In this document: piece by piece, positions 7,543 to 18,379 of the stretch
How the letters are laid out: each line of letters opens with the position of its first letter
How positions within the stretch are numbered: position 1 is the first letter of the stretch
Assembly (NCBI RefSeq): GCF_024807615.1
Contig: NZ_JANUCJ010000001.1
Span: forward strand, 558,001-622,000
DNA length: 64,000 bases
Reading direction: 5' to 3'
DNA from: Tsukamurella ocularis
GTDB taxonomy: Bacteria; Actinomycetota; Actinomycetes; Mycobacteriales; Mycobacteriaceae
The notes under the pieces: generated by a model
The model's input: only the letters and a program-made list of their open reading frames with translations
Databases searched by the model: none
Told to the model about the DNA's origin: nothing
Made by a program: the position numbers and the translations under genes

Positions 7543-8702
7543 TGGACCTCGAGTTCGGCGACGCCGACGTCGCCTTCCGCGACGAGGTGCGCGCCTGGCT
7601 CGCCGCGAATGTGCCGGCCGAGCCCCTCCCCTCCTTCGACACCGCCGAGGGCTTCGCCGCGCATCGGGCGTGGGAGGCGAAGCTCGCCGACGCCGGGCTG
7701 GCCGCGGTCTCCTGGCCGGCCGAGTTCGGCGGGCGCGATGCGACGATGCTGCAGTGGGTGATCTTCGAGGAGGAGTACTACGCCGCGGGTGCAGCGCTGC
7801 GGGTGAACCAGAACGGACTGTTCATGCTGGCGCCCACCCTGTTCAATCACGGCACCGACGAGCAGCGCGCCCGGATCCTTCCGGCGATGGCCCGCTCGGA
7901 GCGGGTGTGGGCGCAGGCCTGGTCGGAGCCGGAGGCGGGCAGCGACATCGCCTCACTGCGCTCGACCGCGACGCGCGTCGACGGGGGCTGGAAGCTCTCG
8001 GGTCAGAAGACGTGGAGCTCCCGCGCCGCGTTCGCCGACGGTGCCTTCGGCCTGTTCCGCAGCGAGCCCGGGTCGGAGCGCCACCGCGGTCTGACCTACC
8101 TGATGTTCGACCTGCGTGCGCCGGGGGTGACCGTGCGCCCGATTCCCCAGCTCGACGGCCAGCCCGGCTTCGCGGAGATCTTCCTCGACGAGGTCTTCGT
8201 GCCCGACGCCGACGTGATCGGCGAGCCCGGCCAGGGCTGGCGCGTCGCGATGACGACGGCCAACAACGAGCGCGGTCTCTCACTGCGCAGCCCGGGTCGC
8301 TTCCTCTCGGCCGCCGACGCCCTCGTCGACCTGTGGGAGCGCGAGGACGGCGACACCTCCAGCGCCGACGCGCAGCGCGTCGCCGACGCCTGGATCGGGG
8401 CGCGCGCGTACCAGCTGTACACCTTCGGCACCGTGACCCGGCTGCAGGACGGCGGCGAGCTCGGCCCGGAATCGAGTGTGAACAAGCTGTTCTGGAGCCA
8501 CCTGGACGTGGCGCTCCACGAGACTGCCCTCGATCTGCTCGGCCCGCGCGGCGAGCTCACCGGCGATTCCGCTCCCGACGCGGGGCGTTGGCCGGCCGGC
8601 TACCTGTTCTCGTTGGCGGGCCCCATCTACGGCGGCACCGACCAGATCCAGCGCAACACCATCGCCGAGCGTCTCCTCGGCCTACCCCGGGGAGCCCGAT
8701 GA
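7542..8702 (+). CDS. fadE31: Acyl-CoA dehydrogenase FadE31
   Basis: 386-residue acyl-CoA dehydrogenase with N-terminal helical domain, WSEPEAGSDIAS in the middle, GQKTWSS, and the C-terminal GPIYGGTDQIQRNTIAERLLGLPR motif. GTG at 7542 is the start: it overlaps the preceding stop as TAGTG and has GGAAGG seven bases upstream. The family members FadE31, FadE32 and FadE33 are encoded together and act on the ring-opened products of HIP; heteromeric ACADs are usual in this pathway. The stop overlaps fadE32 (ATGA). Cytoplasmic. Confidence 0.85.
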   Translation: MDLEFGDADVAFRDEVRAWLAANVPAEPLPSFDTAEGFAAHRAWEAKLADAGLAAVSWPAEFGGRDATMLQWVIFEEEYYAAGAALRVNQNGLFMLAPTLFNHGTDEQRARILPAMARSERVWAQAWSEPEAGSDIASLRSTATRVDGGWKLSGQKTWSSRAAFADGAFGLFRSEPGSERHRGLTYLMFDLRAPGVTVRPIPQLDGQPGFAEIFLDEVFVPDADVIGEPGQGWRVAMTTANNERGLSLRSPGRFLSAADALVDLWEREDGDTSSADAQRVADAWIGARAYQLYTFGTVTRLQDGGELGPESSVNKLFWSHLDVALHETALDLLGPRGELTGDSAPDAGRWPAGYLFSLAGPIYGGTDQIQRNTIAERLLGLPRGAR

Positions 8703-9712
8703 GATTCGCACAGTCCGACGAGAACGTCGCCTTCGGACAGTCGCTCGACGACCTGATCTCGCGGGCCGGTGTCGTGGCAGCTGCCCGTGCCTGGGCCGAC
8801 GGCGACAGCGGGCCCGGCCGGAAGGTCTGGGCGGCGCTCGCCGACCTCGGCGTGACCGGCCTCGCGATCCCGGAGGAGCACGGCGGCGTCGGCGGCGACC
8901 CCGTCGATCTCGCCGTCGCCTTCCAGGCCTTGGGCTATCACGGCGTGCCCGGACCGGTCGTCGAGTCCATCGCCGTGCTGCCCGCGCTGCTCAGCGACCC
9001 CGGGCACCTCCGTGCCCTCGCGGGCGGCGCGATCGGCACCGTCGCCCTCGCGCCGCGCACCCCGTTCCTGCTCGACGCCGACGTCGCGGACCTCCGCTTC
9101 GTCGTGGGCGCCGACGGCGCGATCGCGACCGTCGAGGCACCGTCGACCGGGCCCCTGGGTTCGGTCGACCCGACCCGTCGCCTCTTCCCCACGGGATTGA
9201 ACAACGTTCTGGAGGGAGAAACCCCAGGTCGCAATCTCCAGAACGTCGTTCAATCGGCGGAGGTGGCCGGGGCGCTCGCCGTGGCGGCACAGCTGCTCGG
9301 CGCGGGGCGGCGACTGCTGGACGACACCGTCGAGTACGCGAAGGCCCGCGCCCAGTACGGGAAAGCGATCGGCGAGTATCAGGCGATCAAGCACCTCCTC
9401 GCGGACGTAGCGACGCGGCTCGAGCTCGCGGCGCCGCTGCTGAGCGGGGCCGCCGTGGCCCTGTCGGGGAACGCCTCCCGCGGCGTCGATCTCGATCCCG
9501 CGCGCGACGTCGCGGCGGCGCGGGTGGCCGCCGCGGACGCCGCCTATCTGGCCGCGCGGACCGCGCTGCAGGTGCACGGCGCCATCGGCTACACCGCGGA
9601 GTACGACCTGGGCCTGTGGATCACGAAGGTCCGAGCCCTGCAGTCGGCGTGGGGCACCCAGGCCGAGCACCGCGCGACGGTGCTCGACGCGGTCCGGAAG
9701 GCAGCGCGATGA
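8699..9712 (+). CDS. fadE32: Acyl-CoA dehydrogenase FadE32 with an in-frame inverted-repeat insert
   Basis: 337-residue partner-type acyl-CoA dehydrogenase. C-terminal half shows YAKARAQYGKAIGEYQAIKHLLAD and LQVHGAIGYTAEYDLGLW, the two conserved ACAD C-domain motifs. Overlaps fadE31 and fadE33 by ATGA on both sides, consistent with subunits of one complex. Residues 166-186, in the linker before the C-terminal helical domain, are encoded by a 20-bp inverted repeat (9195-9255) that is 31/61 G+C and uses codons rare nearby (GGA, TTG, GTT, CCA, AAT, CAA). The frame is kept, so the protein is probably still made. Confidence 0.83.
   Translation: MRFAQSDENVAFGQSLDDLISRAGVVAAARAWADGDSGPGRKVWAALADLGVTGLAIPEEHGGVGGDPVDLAVAFQALGYHGVPGPVVESIAVLPALLSDPGHLRALAGGAIGTVALAPRTPFLLDADVADLRFVVGADGAIATVEAPSTGPLGSVDPTRRLFPTGLNNVLEGETPGRNLQNVVQSAEVAGALAVAAQLLGAGRRLLDDTVEYAKARAQYGKAIGEYQAIKHLLADVATRLELAAPLLSGAAVALSGNASRGVDLDPARDVAAARVAAADAAYLAARTALQVHGAIGYTAEYDLGLWITKVRALQSAWGTQAEHRATVLDAVRKAAR
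9195..9255. repeat. 20-bp inverted repeat inserted in fadE32
   Basis: Left arm GATTGAACAACGTTCTGGAG (9195-9214) and right arm 9236-9255 pair at 19 of 20 positions around a 21-base centre. The segment is markedly less GC-rich than its surroundings and encodes LNNVLEG ... LQNVVQS in the fadE32 frame. It looks like a small palindromic (REP/MITE-like) insertion. No second copy was noticed in this window. Confidence 0.75.
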
Positions 9713-10749
9713 GTTCGGAACTCGACGATCTGGCCGGTGCCGTCCGCAGCGTCGTCGACCGGCGGTGGTCGGCGGCCGCTCTGCGCGCCGCGATCGCGGC
9801 CCCCGAGGGGTTCGACCGCGGCCTGTGGTCGGTGTTGTGCGAGCAGGTCGGCGTCGCCGCCCTAGCTGTCCCCGAGGCGCACGACGGTGTCGGCGCCGGG
9901 GTGCGCGCGCTGCAGACGGTGGCGGAGGAGCTGGGGCGACACCTGATCCCGTCGCCCTTCCTCGGCTCCGCGGTGCTCGCGACCGCGCTGATCGCCGACA
10001 CCGACGAGGCCGAACTGCTGGCAGACCTCGCGAGCGGCGCGCGGATCGCGGCGGTCGCCTTCGCCGGCGAGGACTTCGCATCGCGCCCGGTGACGGCGAC
10101 CGACGGCGCGCTCTCGGGGAGCGCGCGATTCGTGCTCGACGGCGACCTCGCCGACGATCTGCTCGTCGTCGCAGGCGACGAGCTGTACCACGTCGACGGC
10201 CCGGCGGCGGCCCGCCGGCACACCCCGTCGATGGACCCGACCCGGCGGTTCGCCGAGGTCGTCCTCGACGGCGCGCCTGCCCGCCTCCTCCGGGACGGCG
10301 CCGGAGCCTCGTTGGGCCGAGCGCTCGACGCCGCGTGCGCGGTCCTCGCGGCAGAGCAGGCCGGCGCAGCGGCACAGGCCCTCGCGATCACCGTCGAGTA
10401 CGCGGGCAACCGGATGCAGTTCGGCCGGCCGATCGGCTCCTTCCAGGCGCTCAAGCATCGGATGGCTGACATGGTGGTGCTCGTCGAGTCCGCTCGGTCC
10501 GCGGCCCTCGCTGCGGGCGAGGCGCTCGACCGCGGCGACGACGATGCGGCGCTCGCGGTCGCGACGGCGAAGACCTACTGCTCCGACGCGTTCAGCGCCG
10601 TCGCGGCGGAGATGATCCAGCTGCACGGCGGCATCGGCATCACCTGGGAGCACGACGCGCACCTGTACTTTAAGCGCGCGCACTCCTCGTCGCAGCTGTT
10701 CGGCGACCCGGCACACCACCTCGCGCGGCGGGAACTCACCCATTCCTGA
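9709..10749 (+). CDS. fadE33: Acyl-CoA dehydrogenase FadE33
   Basis: 346-residue acyl-CoA dehydrogenase. C-terminal motifs VEYAGNRMQFGRPIGSFQALKHRMAD and MIQLHGGIGITWEHDAHLYFKRA are intact; the N-terminal helical domain is shorter and degenerate, as in other FadE33 proteins. Starts as ATGA with fadE32 and closes the operon fadD3-crotonase-fadE31-fadE32-fadE33. The TGA stop lies within a KstR-like box (10747-10760) that probably serves the next gene. Assigned with FadE31/32 to the last dehydrogenation steps of HIP degradation. Cytoplasmic. Confidence 0.85.
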   Translation: MSSELDDLAGAVRSVVDRRWSAAALRAAIAAPEGFDRGLWSVLCEQVGVAALAVPEAHDGVGAGVRALQTVAEELGRHLIPSPFLGSAVLATALIADTDEAELLADLASGARIAAVAFAGEDFASRPVTATDGALSGSARFVLDGDLADDLLVVAGDELYHVDGPAAARRHTPSMDPTRRFAEVVLDGAPARLLRDGAGASLGRALDAACAVLAAEQAGAAAQALAITVEYAGNRMQFGRPIGSFQALKHRMADMVVLVESARSAALAAGEALDRGDDDAALAVATAKTYCSDAFSAVAAEMIQLHGGIGITWEHDAHLYFKRAHSSSQLFGDPAHHLARRELTHS

Positions 10750-10760
10750 AACATGTTCTT
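10747..10760. promoter_or_regulatory. Near-consensus KstR-like box before the methyltransferase
   Basis: TGAAACATGTTCTT agrees with TnnAACnnGTTnnA except for the last base, and contains AACATGTT. It overlaps the fadE33 stop and lies 59 bases before the methyltransferase ATG. Confidence 0.35.
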
Positions 10761-10818
10761 GCCGAGGCGCGGCGCCCGGAGTACTTTCGTAGGCGAACTA
10801 CTTGCGAAGGGGACGAAC

Positions 10819-11733
10819 ATGGCGGACACCGCGCGCACCGACGGCGACACCTGGACGATCACGACCGGCGTGGGCTTCACCGCGCTGCTGGTCGCCGCGG
10901 CGCGAGCCGTCGAGACCGAGCGCGCCGACGCACTCGCTCAGGACCCGTTCGCGCGGGTCTTCCTCGAGGCGGCCGGCGATCCTCGCGCCATCGCACTCGC
11001 GGACGCCGGTGACGGCGCGGGCAATCCGATGGCCGCGACCCGCCACCTCGGCGTGCGCACCCGGTACTTCGACGACTTCGTCCGGGGCGCCGTCTCCGCC
11101 GGCGTCCGGCAGGTCGTCATCCTCGCAGCGGGGCTGGACTCCCGCGCGTACCGGCTCGACCTCCCGGCGGGCACCGTCGTCTACGAACTGGACCAGGCGG
11201 AGGTCCTGTCGTTCAAGGAGGAGACGCTCGAGGACCGCGGAGCGGCGCCCGCGGCGGCTCTCCGACACGTCCCCGTCGACCTGCGTGACGACTGGCCGGC
11301 CGCGCTGCAGTCGTCCGGGTTCGACGGTGCGGTACCCACCGCCTGGCTGGTCGAGGGCCTGCTCCCCTATCTGCCCGCCGCAGCGCAGGTGCTGCTCTTC
11401 GAGCGGATCGTCGAACTCTCCGCGCCGGGGAGCCGGGTCGCCGTGGAGGGCCAGAACGGGCCGCTCGACCTCAACGGCTTCCGCGCGATCACGGAGAAGT
11501 ACTCGCAGAAGGGGAATCCTCTCGGCAACTTCGACGTGACCTCGCTGTTCGTCGCCGACGAGGACCGTTCCGATCCGGCCGAATTCCTCACCGCGCAGGG
11601 GTGGACCGTCACCCGGGCGGGGAACCCGGTGGAACTGGGCCGCAGCTACGGCGTGCAGGACACCGTCCCCGCGGACGCGTCGCTCATGGCAGACACGATC
11701 GGCTACTTCACCGCTGCGCTGCCCGCCGACTGA
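10819..11733 (+). CDS. SAM-dependent methyltransferase (TIGR00027 / LCM-like family)
   Basis: 304-residue class I methyltransferase of the family expanded in mycobacteria as putative SAM-dependent methyltransferases. Features: DPFARVFLEAAGD near residue 35, RTRYFDDFV, the SAM-binding loop VVILAAGLDSRAYRL near 100, then VVYELDQ with the acidic residue expected to hold the SAM ribose, and VEGLLPYL. ATG at 10819 has GAAGGGGA upstream; the longer reading from 10753 has no ribosome site. Substrate unknown. It follows fadE33 by 69 bases with a KstR-like box between, so co-regulation with steroid genes is possible. Converges with the AhpD-like gene, one base apart. Confidence 0.75.
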   Translation: MADTARTDGDTWTITTGVGFTALLVAAARAVETERADALAQDPFARVFLEAAGDPRAIALADAGDGAGNPMAATRHLGVRTRYFDDFVRGAVSAGVRQVVILAAGLDSRAYRLDLPAGTVVYELDQAEVLSFKEETLEDRGAAPAAALRHVPVDLRDDWPAALQSSGFDGAVPTAWLVEGLLPYLPAAAQVLLFERIVELSAPGSRVAVEGQNGPLDLNGFRAITEKYSQKGNPLGNFDVTSLFVADEDRSDPAEFLTAQGWTVTRAGNPVELGRSYGVQDTVPADASLMADTIGYFTAALPAD

Positions 11734-11734
11734 G

Positions 11735-12298
11735 TCACCGTGCGGCGGAGTGGTACTCCGGGTTCGGCCGCATGTCGATCGCCGAGGCCAGGCGGTTGGT
11801 CATGTTGAAGAAGGCCGCAGTGTCGGCGATATCGTAGACGTCGCGGTCGCTGAACCCGGCGTCGCGGAGCCGCTGCCGGTCCGGCTCGTCGATCTTCGAC
11901 GGCGCCTCCGTGAGCTTCTCCGCAAACTCCAGCATGGCCCGTTGCCTCGGCGGCAGCTGCGCAGCACGGAAGTTCATCACCAGTATCTCGCCGAGCACCG
12001 GATCGCCCGACAGCTCCCGCACCGCGGCGCCGTGTGCGGTGAGGCAGTAGAAGCACTTGTTCACCGACGAGACCACGACGGCGATCATTTCCCGCTCCAG
12101 CTTGCACAGGCCCGAATCGCCGAGCATGAGGTCGTTGTAGGTGTCGCTGAAGGCGCGCAGCTTCGCCTCATCGAAGGACAACGACTGCAGGACGTTCGGC
12201 ACCATGCCGAGCTTCTCGCGGCAGATCTCGAAGTACTTCCGCGTGCCCTCGCTCAGCTCGCCCGTGGGCAGGTCCAGCGCGGTGATCCGCTCCGTCAT
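11735..12298 (-). CDS. AhpD-like peroxidase-related protein (carboxymuconolactone decarboxylase family)
   Basis: 187-residue alpha-helical protein of the peroxidase-related AhpD family. The redox CxxC is NKCFYCLTAHG around residue 90, with the His three residues after the second Cys as in AhpD. ATG at 12298 is chosen; upstream residues of the longer frame lie in the gap after hsaB. It follows the hsa operon on the same strand, 71 bases after hsaB, in the place where M. tuberculosis has nat. It may protect against peroxide formed by the flavin oxygenase steps. A hairpin (12321-12350) separates it from hsaB. Confidence 0.75.
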   Translation of the reverse strand: MTERITALDLPTGELSEGTRKYFEICREKLGMVPNVLQSLSFDEAKLRAFSDTYNDLMLGDSGLCKLEREMIAVVVSSVNKCFYCLTAHGAAVRELSGDPVLGEILVMNFRAAQLPPRQRAMLEFAEKLTEAPSKIDEPDRQRLRDAGFSDRDVYDIADTAAFFNMTNRLASAIDMRPNPEYHSAAR

Positions 12299-12320
12299 GT
12301 CATCTCCTCGTACGCACGCC

Positions 12321-12350
12321 AGTGCCTTCCTGACTACCAGGAAGGGCACT
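12321..12350 (-). terminator. Hairpin between hsaB and the AhpD-like gene
   Basis: AGTGCCTTCCTG (12321-12332) pairs with CAGGAAGGGCACT (12338-12350) with one bulged G and a five-base loop. It lies 20 bases past the hsaB stop on the minus strand. No T-tract follows, so it may attenuate rather than fully stop transcription into the AhpD-like gene. Confidence 0.45.
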
Positions 12351-12369
12351 GCGCCACGGCGGGTTCGGG

Positions 12370-12941
12370 TCAGATCCAGTCGTCGCCCACCGGCCACGTG
12401 AGGAACGAGTCGAGCGACAGAGTGCGCGGGAGCGCCTCGCCGGGCTCGGTCACCGTCTGCGTGTACCGGCCCTTGTAGAAGAGCAGCGGACGACCCGCGT
12501 TCGGCGCGCTCAGCTCGAGCACCCGGCCGATCACGATGTGATGGTCGCCGCCGTCGTGCACCGTCTCAACGGCGCAGTCGATCCAGCCGAGCGCGCCGTC
12601 GAGCAGCGGCGATCCCGTGCGCGAGGGCTTCCACGCGACCGCCCCGAACTTGTCGGAATGCCGCGAGCCGAAGATCGAACTGACGTCCTGCTGCCCCTCG
12701 CCGAGCACGTTGACAGCGAACCGACCGGTGCGCTCGATGGTGCGCCAGGCGCCCGAGGTCTTCATCGGGCAGAACAGGACCAGCGGCGGGTCAAGGGACA
12801 GCGCCGAGAAGGACTGGCAGGCGAAGCCGACCGGGCCCTCCTCGTCGGCGGCCGTGATCACCGTGACGCCGGTGCAGAAGTGCCCCATCGCCGTCCGGTA
12901 GTCCAGCGGTTCGATGGGCGCGGACGCCGACTGCGCGGTCA

Positions 12942-12942
<1 letters not shown>
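12370..12942 (-). CDS. hsaB: HsaB, flavin reductase of the 3-HSA hydroxylase
   Basis: 190-residue flavin reductase-like (FMN-binding split-barrel) protein. Typical features: FCTGVTVITA at residues 22-31, ACQSFSALSLDPPLVLFCP in the flavin site, RFAVNVL, and the late DHHIVIGRV. HsaB supplies reduced flavin to HsaA for hydroxylation of the steroid A ring (3-HSA to 3,4-DHSA). The ATG at 12942 overlaps the hsaC stop by one base; the longer open frame to 13284 is a shadow of hsaC. Last steroid gene of the hsaA-D-C-B operon. Confidence 0.9.
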
Positions 12943-15912
<2,970 letters not shown>

Positions 15913-15972
15913 CTTTCCTCGCCTCCTGAAGACCCTCTGACGAACCCCGAAGCCCGCCGTTGGAATCGATAC

Positions 15973-15986
15973 TAGAACACGTTCTC
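15973..15986. promoter_or_regulatory. KstR operator, hsaA / flavoprotein divergent promoter
   Basis: TAGAACACGTTCTC matches TnnAACnnGTTnnA except for the final base, and carries the perfect dyad AGAACACGTTCT. It lies between hsaA (start 15912) and the plus-strand flavoprotein (start 16073), so one site can control both. Confidence 0.75.
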
Positions 15987-16072
15987 ATTTTCTGACGCGA
16001 AATGCTACATCAAAGGTTCGGATCCATCTATCTTGCTGATGTAACCGGTTTCGAGACCGTCCGAGGAGAGCT

Positions 16073-17554
16073 ATGCCCGAGAGCCGCCGCCCCGTCCCCG
16101 CCGCCGAAGTTCCGACCTGGGATCTGGAGGCCGACGTGGTGATCGCCGGGTACGGCGTCGCGGGCGTCTGCGCCGCGATCGAAGCGGCCCGCGCCGGCGC
16201 CGACGTCCTCGTCCTCGACCGCACCGGCGGTTGGGGCGGCGCGGCCGCCTTGTCCGGCGGATGGATCTATCTCGGCGGAGGCACTCCGTTGCAGCGCGCA
16301 CTCGGCTTCGAGGACAGCGCCGAGAACATGGAGACCTTCTTGACCGCCGCGCTCGGCCCCGGCGTCGACGGGGCGAAGATCCACGCCTACGCCCACGGCA
16401 GCACCGACCACTACGACTGGCTTACCGGCTGCGGCGTGGTCTTTAAGGAGGAGTTCTGGGGCGAGCCGGGCTGGGAAGTGCCGCACGACGAGGGCCTCGG
16501 CTACTCCGGCGGCGAGAACGCCGCCCCCTTCAACACGGTGGCGACGCCGGCACCGCGCGGGCACGTCCCGCAGATGGCCGACAAGCGGACCGGCGTGCGC
16601 GGGGCGGGGTACATGCTGATGAAGCCCCTGGTCGAGACCGCCGAGGCGCTCGGCGTGCGCGCCGAGTACGACATCCGCGCCCGGGCGCTGGTCACCGGCC
16701 CGGACGGGCGCGTGGAGGGCCTCGCCGCCCGGCGCTTCGGCCGGGACCTGCACGTGCGGGCCCGACGGGGCGTCGTCCTCGCCACCGGCAGCTTCGCCTA
16801 CAACGCGGAGATGATCGAGACCTACGCGCCGCGGCTGATCGGGCGCCCGGCCGCGGCGATCGAGGAGCACGACGGGGCCGGGATCCTCATGGCGCAGGCC
16901 GCGGGCGCCGCGCTGGCCCACATGGACGCGACCGAGGTCGCCTTCTTCGGCGACCCCCAGATGATGGCCCGCGGGATCCTCGTCAACGGCCGTGGCCAGC
17001 GATTCATCGCGGAGGACACCTATGGCGGGCGGATCGGCCAGGCCGTACTGATCCAGCAGGACAACGCGGCGTACCTGGTCATGGACATGGACGCGCACGA
17101 GGAGGCGCTCGCCACCGAGACGTCGACGCCCTACTTCCGGCAGCCGCCGGCCTGGGCCGCCGAGACGGTCGCGGAGCTCGAGTCCGACATGGGCCTGCCC
17201 GCCGGCGCGCTGACGAGCACCGTCGACACGTACAACCGACACGCGGAGAACGGCACCGATCCCCTGCTGTGCAAGAAGGAGCAGTGGGTCCGGCCACTCG
17301 CCGGACCGGTGGCCGCCTGGGACATGCGCGGCTTCACCGCCGGATTCACCCTGGGCGGGTTGCGGACGGACGTCGACGCGCGGGTCCTGCACGCCGACGG
17401 TGCGCCGATCCCCGGCCTGTTCGCGGCCGGTCGGTGCACGTCCGGGGTGTGCGCGGGCGGCTACGCGAGCGGGACCAGCCTCGGTGACGGGAGCTTCTTC
17501 GGCCGTCGCGCCGGACTGGCCGCCGCAACTGAGCAGTCCTTCGATTTGCGGTGA
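16073..17554 (+). CDS. FAD-binding dehydrogenase, KstD/fumarate-reductase family
   Basis: 493-residue flavoprotein. The FAD-binding dinucleotide fold starts near residue 22 (ADVVIAGYGVAGVCAAIEAARAG), GGAAALSGGWIYLGGG follows near 52, and the C-terminal FAD loop is AGRCTSGVCAGGYASGTSLGDGSFFGRRAG. It is shorter than KstD (573 residues here) and may be a 3-ketosteroid delta4-type or related steroid dehydrogenase; the family alone does not settle position or stereochemistry. ATG has GAGGAGAG upstream. It shares a KstR-box intergenic region with hsaA, which supports a steroid role. Cytoplasmic or membrane-associated. Confidence 0.78.
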   Translation: MPESRRPVPAAEVPTWDLEADVVIAGYGVAGVCAAIEAARAGADVLVLDRTGGWGGAAALSGGWIYLGGGTPLQRALGFEDSAENMETFLTAALGPGVDGAKIHAYAHGSTDHYDWLTGCGVVFKEEFWGEPGWEVPHDEGLGYSGGENAAPFNTVATPAPRGHVPQMADKRTGVRGAGYMLMKPLVETAEALGVRAEYDIRARALVTGPDGRVEGLAARRFGRDLHVRARRGVVLATGSFAYNAEMIETYAPRLIGRPAAAIEEHDGAGILMAQAAGAALAHMDATEVAFFGDPQMMARGILVNGRGQRFIAEDTYGGRIGQAVLIQQDNAAYLVMDMDAHEEALATETSTPYFRQPPAWAAETVAELESDMGLPAGALTSTVDTYNRHAENGTDPLLCKKEQWVRPLAGPVAAWDMRGFTAGFTLGGLRTDVDARVLHADGAPIPGLFAAGRCTSGVCAGGYASGTSLGDGSFFGRRAGLAAATEQSFDLR

Positions 17555-17720
17555 CGTCGAGGGTGTAATGCACCCCTACCTGGCGATCGTCGGAGTCGCA
17601 AAGAACCCGATCGATTCATCATCGTGCAACATCGACATCGCATTGAACTCCCTGTGCGCCAACACCACTCGGATCTCGATCACCTTCCCCCGCGACGACT
17701 CGTGCTGCGAAGATGGAGGC

Positions 17721-17777
17721 ATGACTGCGACAGCGGCCGCCGCGCCCGCGAACGATCCGAACGGGGCCAGGTCATGA
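17721..17777 (+). CDS. Possible 18-residue leader ORF, Ala-rich
   Basis: ATG at 17721 is preceded closely by GATGGAGG and reads an 18-residue Ala/Pro/Asn peptide whose TGA overlaps the next ATG as ATGA. The following membrane-anchored protein has only a weak ribosome site, so translation of this ORF could be what delivers ribosomes to it. No similarity is recognised. Confidence 0.3.
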   Translation: MTATAAAAPANDPNGARS

Positions 17778-18208
17778 CCCACCGGGCGGACACATCGAGT
17801 TCCGCGCGCATCGGCGGGTTCACGGGCCGGGTGCTCGCGATCGCGGCCGCCACGGCGCTTTGCGTCGCCGCGATCGCCGTCAGCGTGAGCATGTGCAGCG
17901 GACCTTCGACGGACCCGCGCCCCGTGGTGGCACCGTCGGGATCCGTCCCGTCGAACAAGGTCGCACCCAGCAGCACCGAACCGGCGGCGGCTCCGTCGAG
18001 CGTCACGACCCCGAGCCCCGCGCCGTCGTCGATCCCGGCGCCCCGGGCGACCACCACGGTCGCACCGCCGCCACCCGAGACGACCGTCGCCGCGCCCGTG
18101 CGCACCGCACCGCGGGTCACGACACCCGCGCCGCGGTGCACGCCGCAGACGAAGTGGGTCTTCCGGCCCAGCACCGGGACCTACGAGCGGATCACCATCC
18201 CCTGCTGA
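17774..18208 (+). CDS. Small membrane-anchored Pro/Ser/Thr-rich protein
   Basis: 144 residues. A short basic N-terminus is followed by a hydrophobic segment at about 19-42 (VLAIAAATALCVAAIAVSVSM), then a Pro/Ser/Thr/Ala-rich spacer of about 75 residues and a compact C-terminal RCTPQTKWVFRPSTGTYERI with two cysteines that could form a disulfide. This is the layout of a wall-side or exported protein held by an uncleaved signal anchor. It lies between two steroid flavoprotein genes but has its own 219-base upstream gap; no function is recognised. Start ATG overlaps the small ORF before it. Confidence 0.6.
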   Translation: MTHRADTSSSARIGGFTGRVLAIAAATALCVAAIAVSVSMCSGPSTDPRPVVAPSGSVPSNKVAPSSTEPAAAPSSVTTPSPAPSSIPAPRATTTVAPPPPETTVAAPVRTAPRVTTPAPRCTPQTKWVFRPSTGTYERITIPC

Positions 18209-18281
18209 CCTGAGGACCGGGCCGTCCGGCGCCGGTGCCCCGCGGGGCGCCGGCGTCCGATCACCGCCGAACCCTGGCAAG

Positions 18282-18295
18282 TGGAACCTGTTCTA
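18282..18295. promoter_or_regulatory. KstR operator upstream of kstD
   Basis: TGGAACCTGTTCTA fits TnnAACnnGTTnnA completely. It is 85 bases before the kstD start. A second, weaker copy lies at 18350-18363. Confidence 0.75.
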
Positions 18296-18349
18296 GTCTA
18301 TGCTGCAGTTCTAGCGCGTACCTGCTGCCCATCGCCGCAGGTGAGGCTA

Positions 18350-18363
18350 GAGAACTTGTTTCA
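18350..18363. promoter_or_regulatory. Second, weaker KstR-like box at kstD
   Basis: GAGAACTTGTTTCA matches all KstR fixed positions but the first. It ends 17 bases before the kstD ATG and would overlap the transcript start or leader. Confidence 0.4.
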
Positions 18364-18379
18364 TCAGCGAGGAGAGTCG

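Noticed and set aside
17576-18280. 234-codon minus-strand frame opposite the small membrane-anchored protein
   Set aside because: Arg/Gly/Asp-rich composition without motif; the plus frame has a ribosome-linked start, a membrane helix and a sensible layout.
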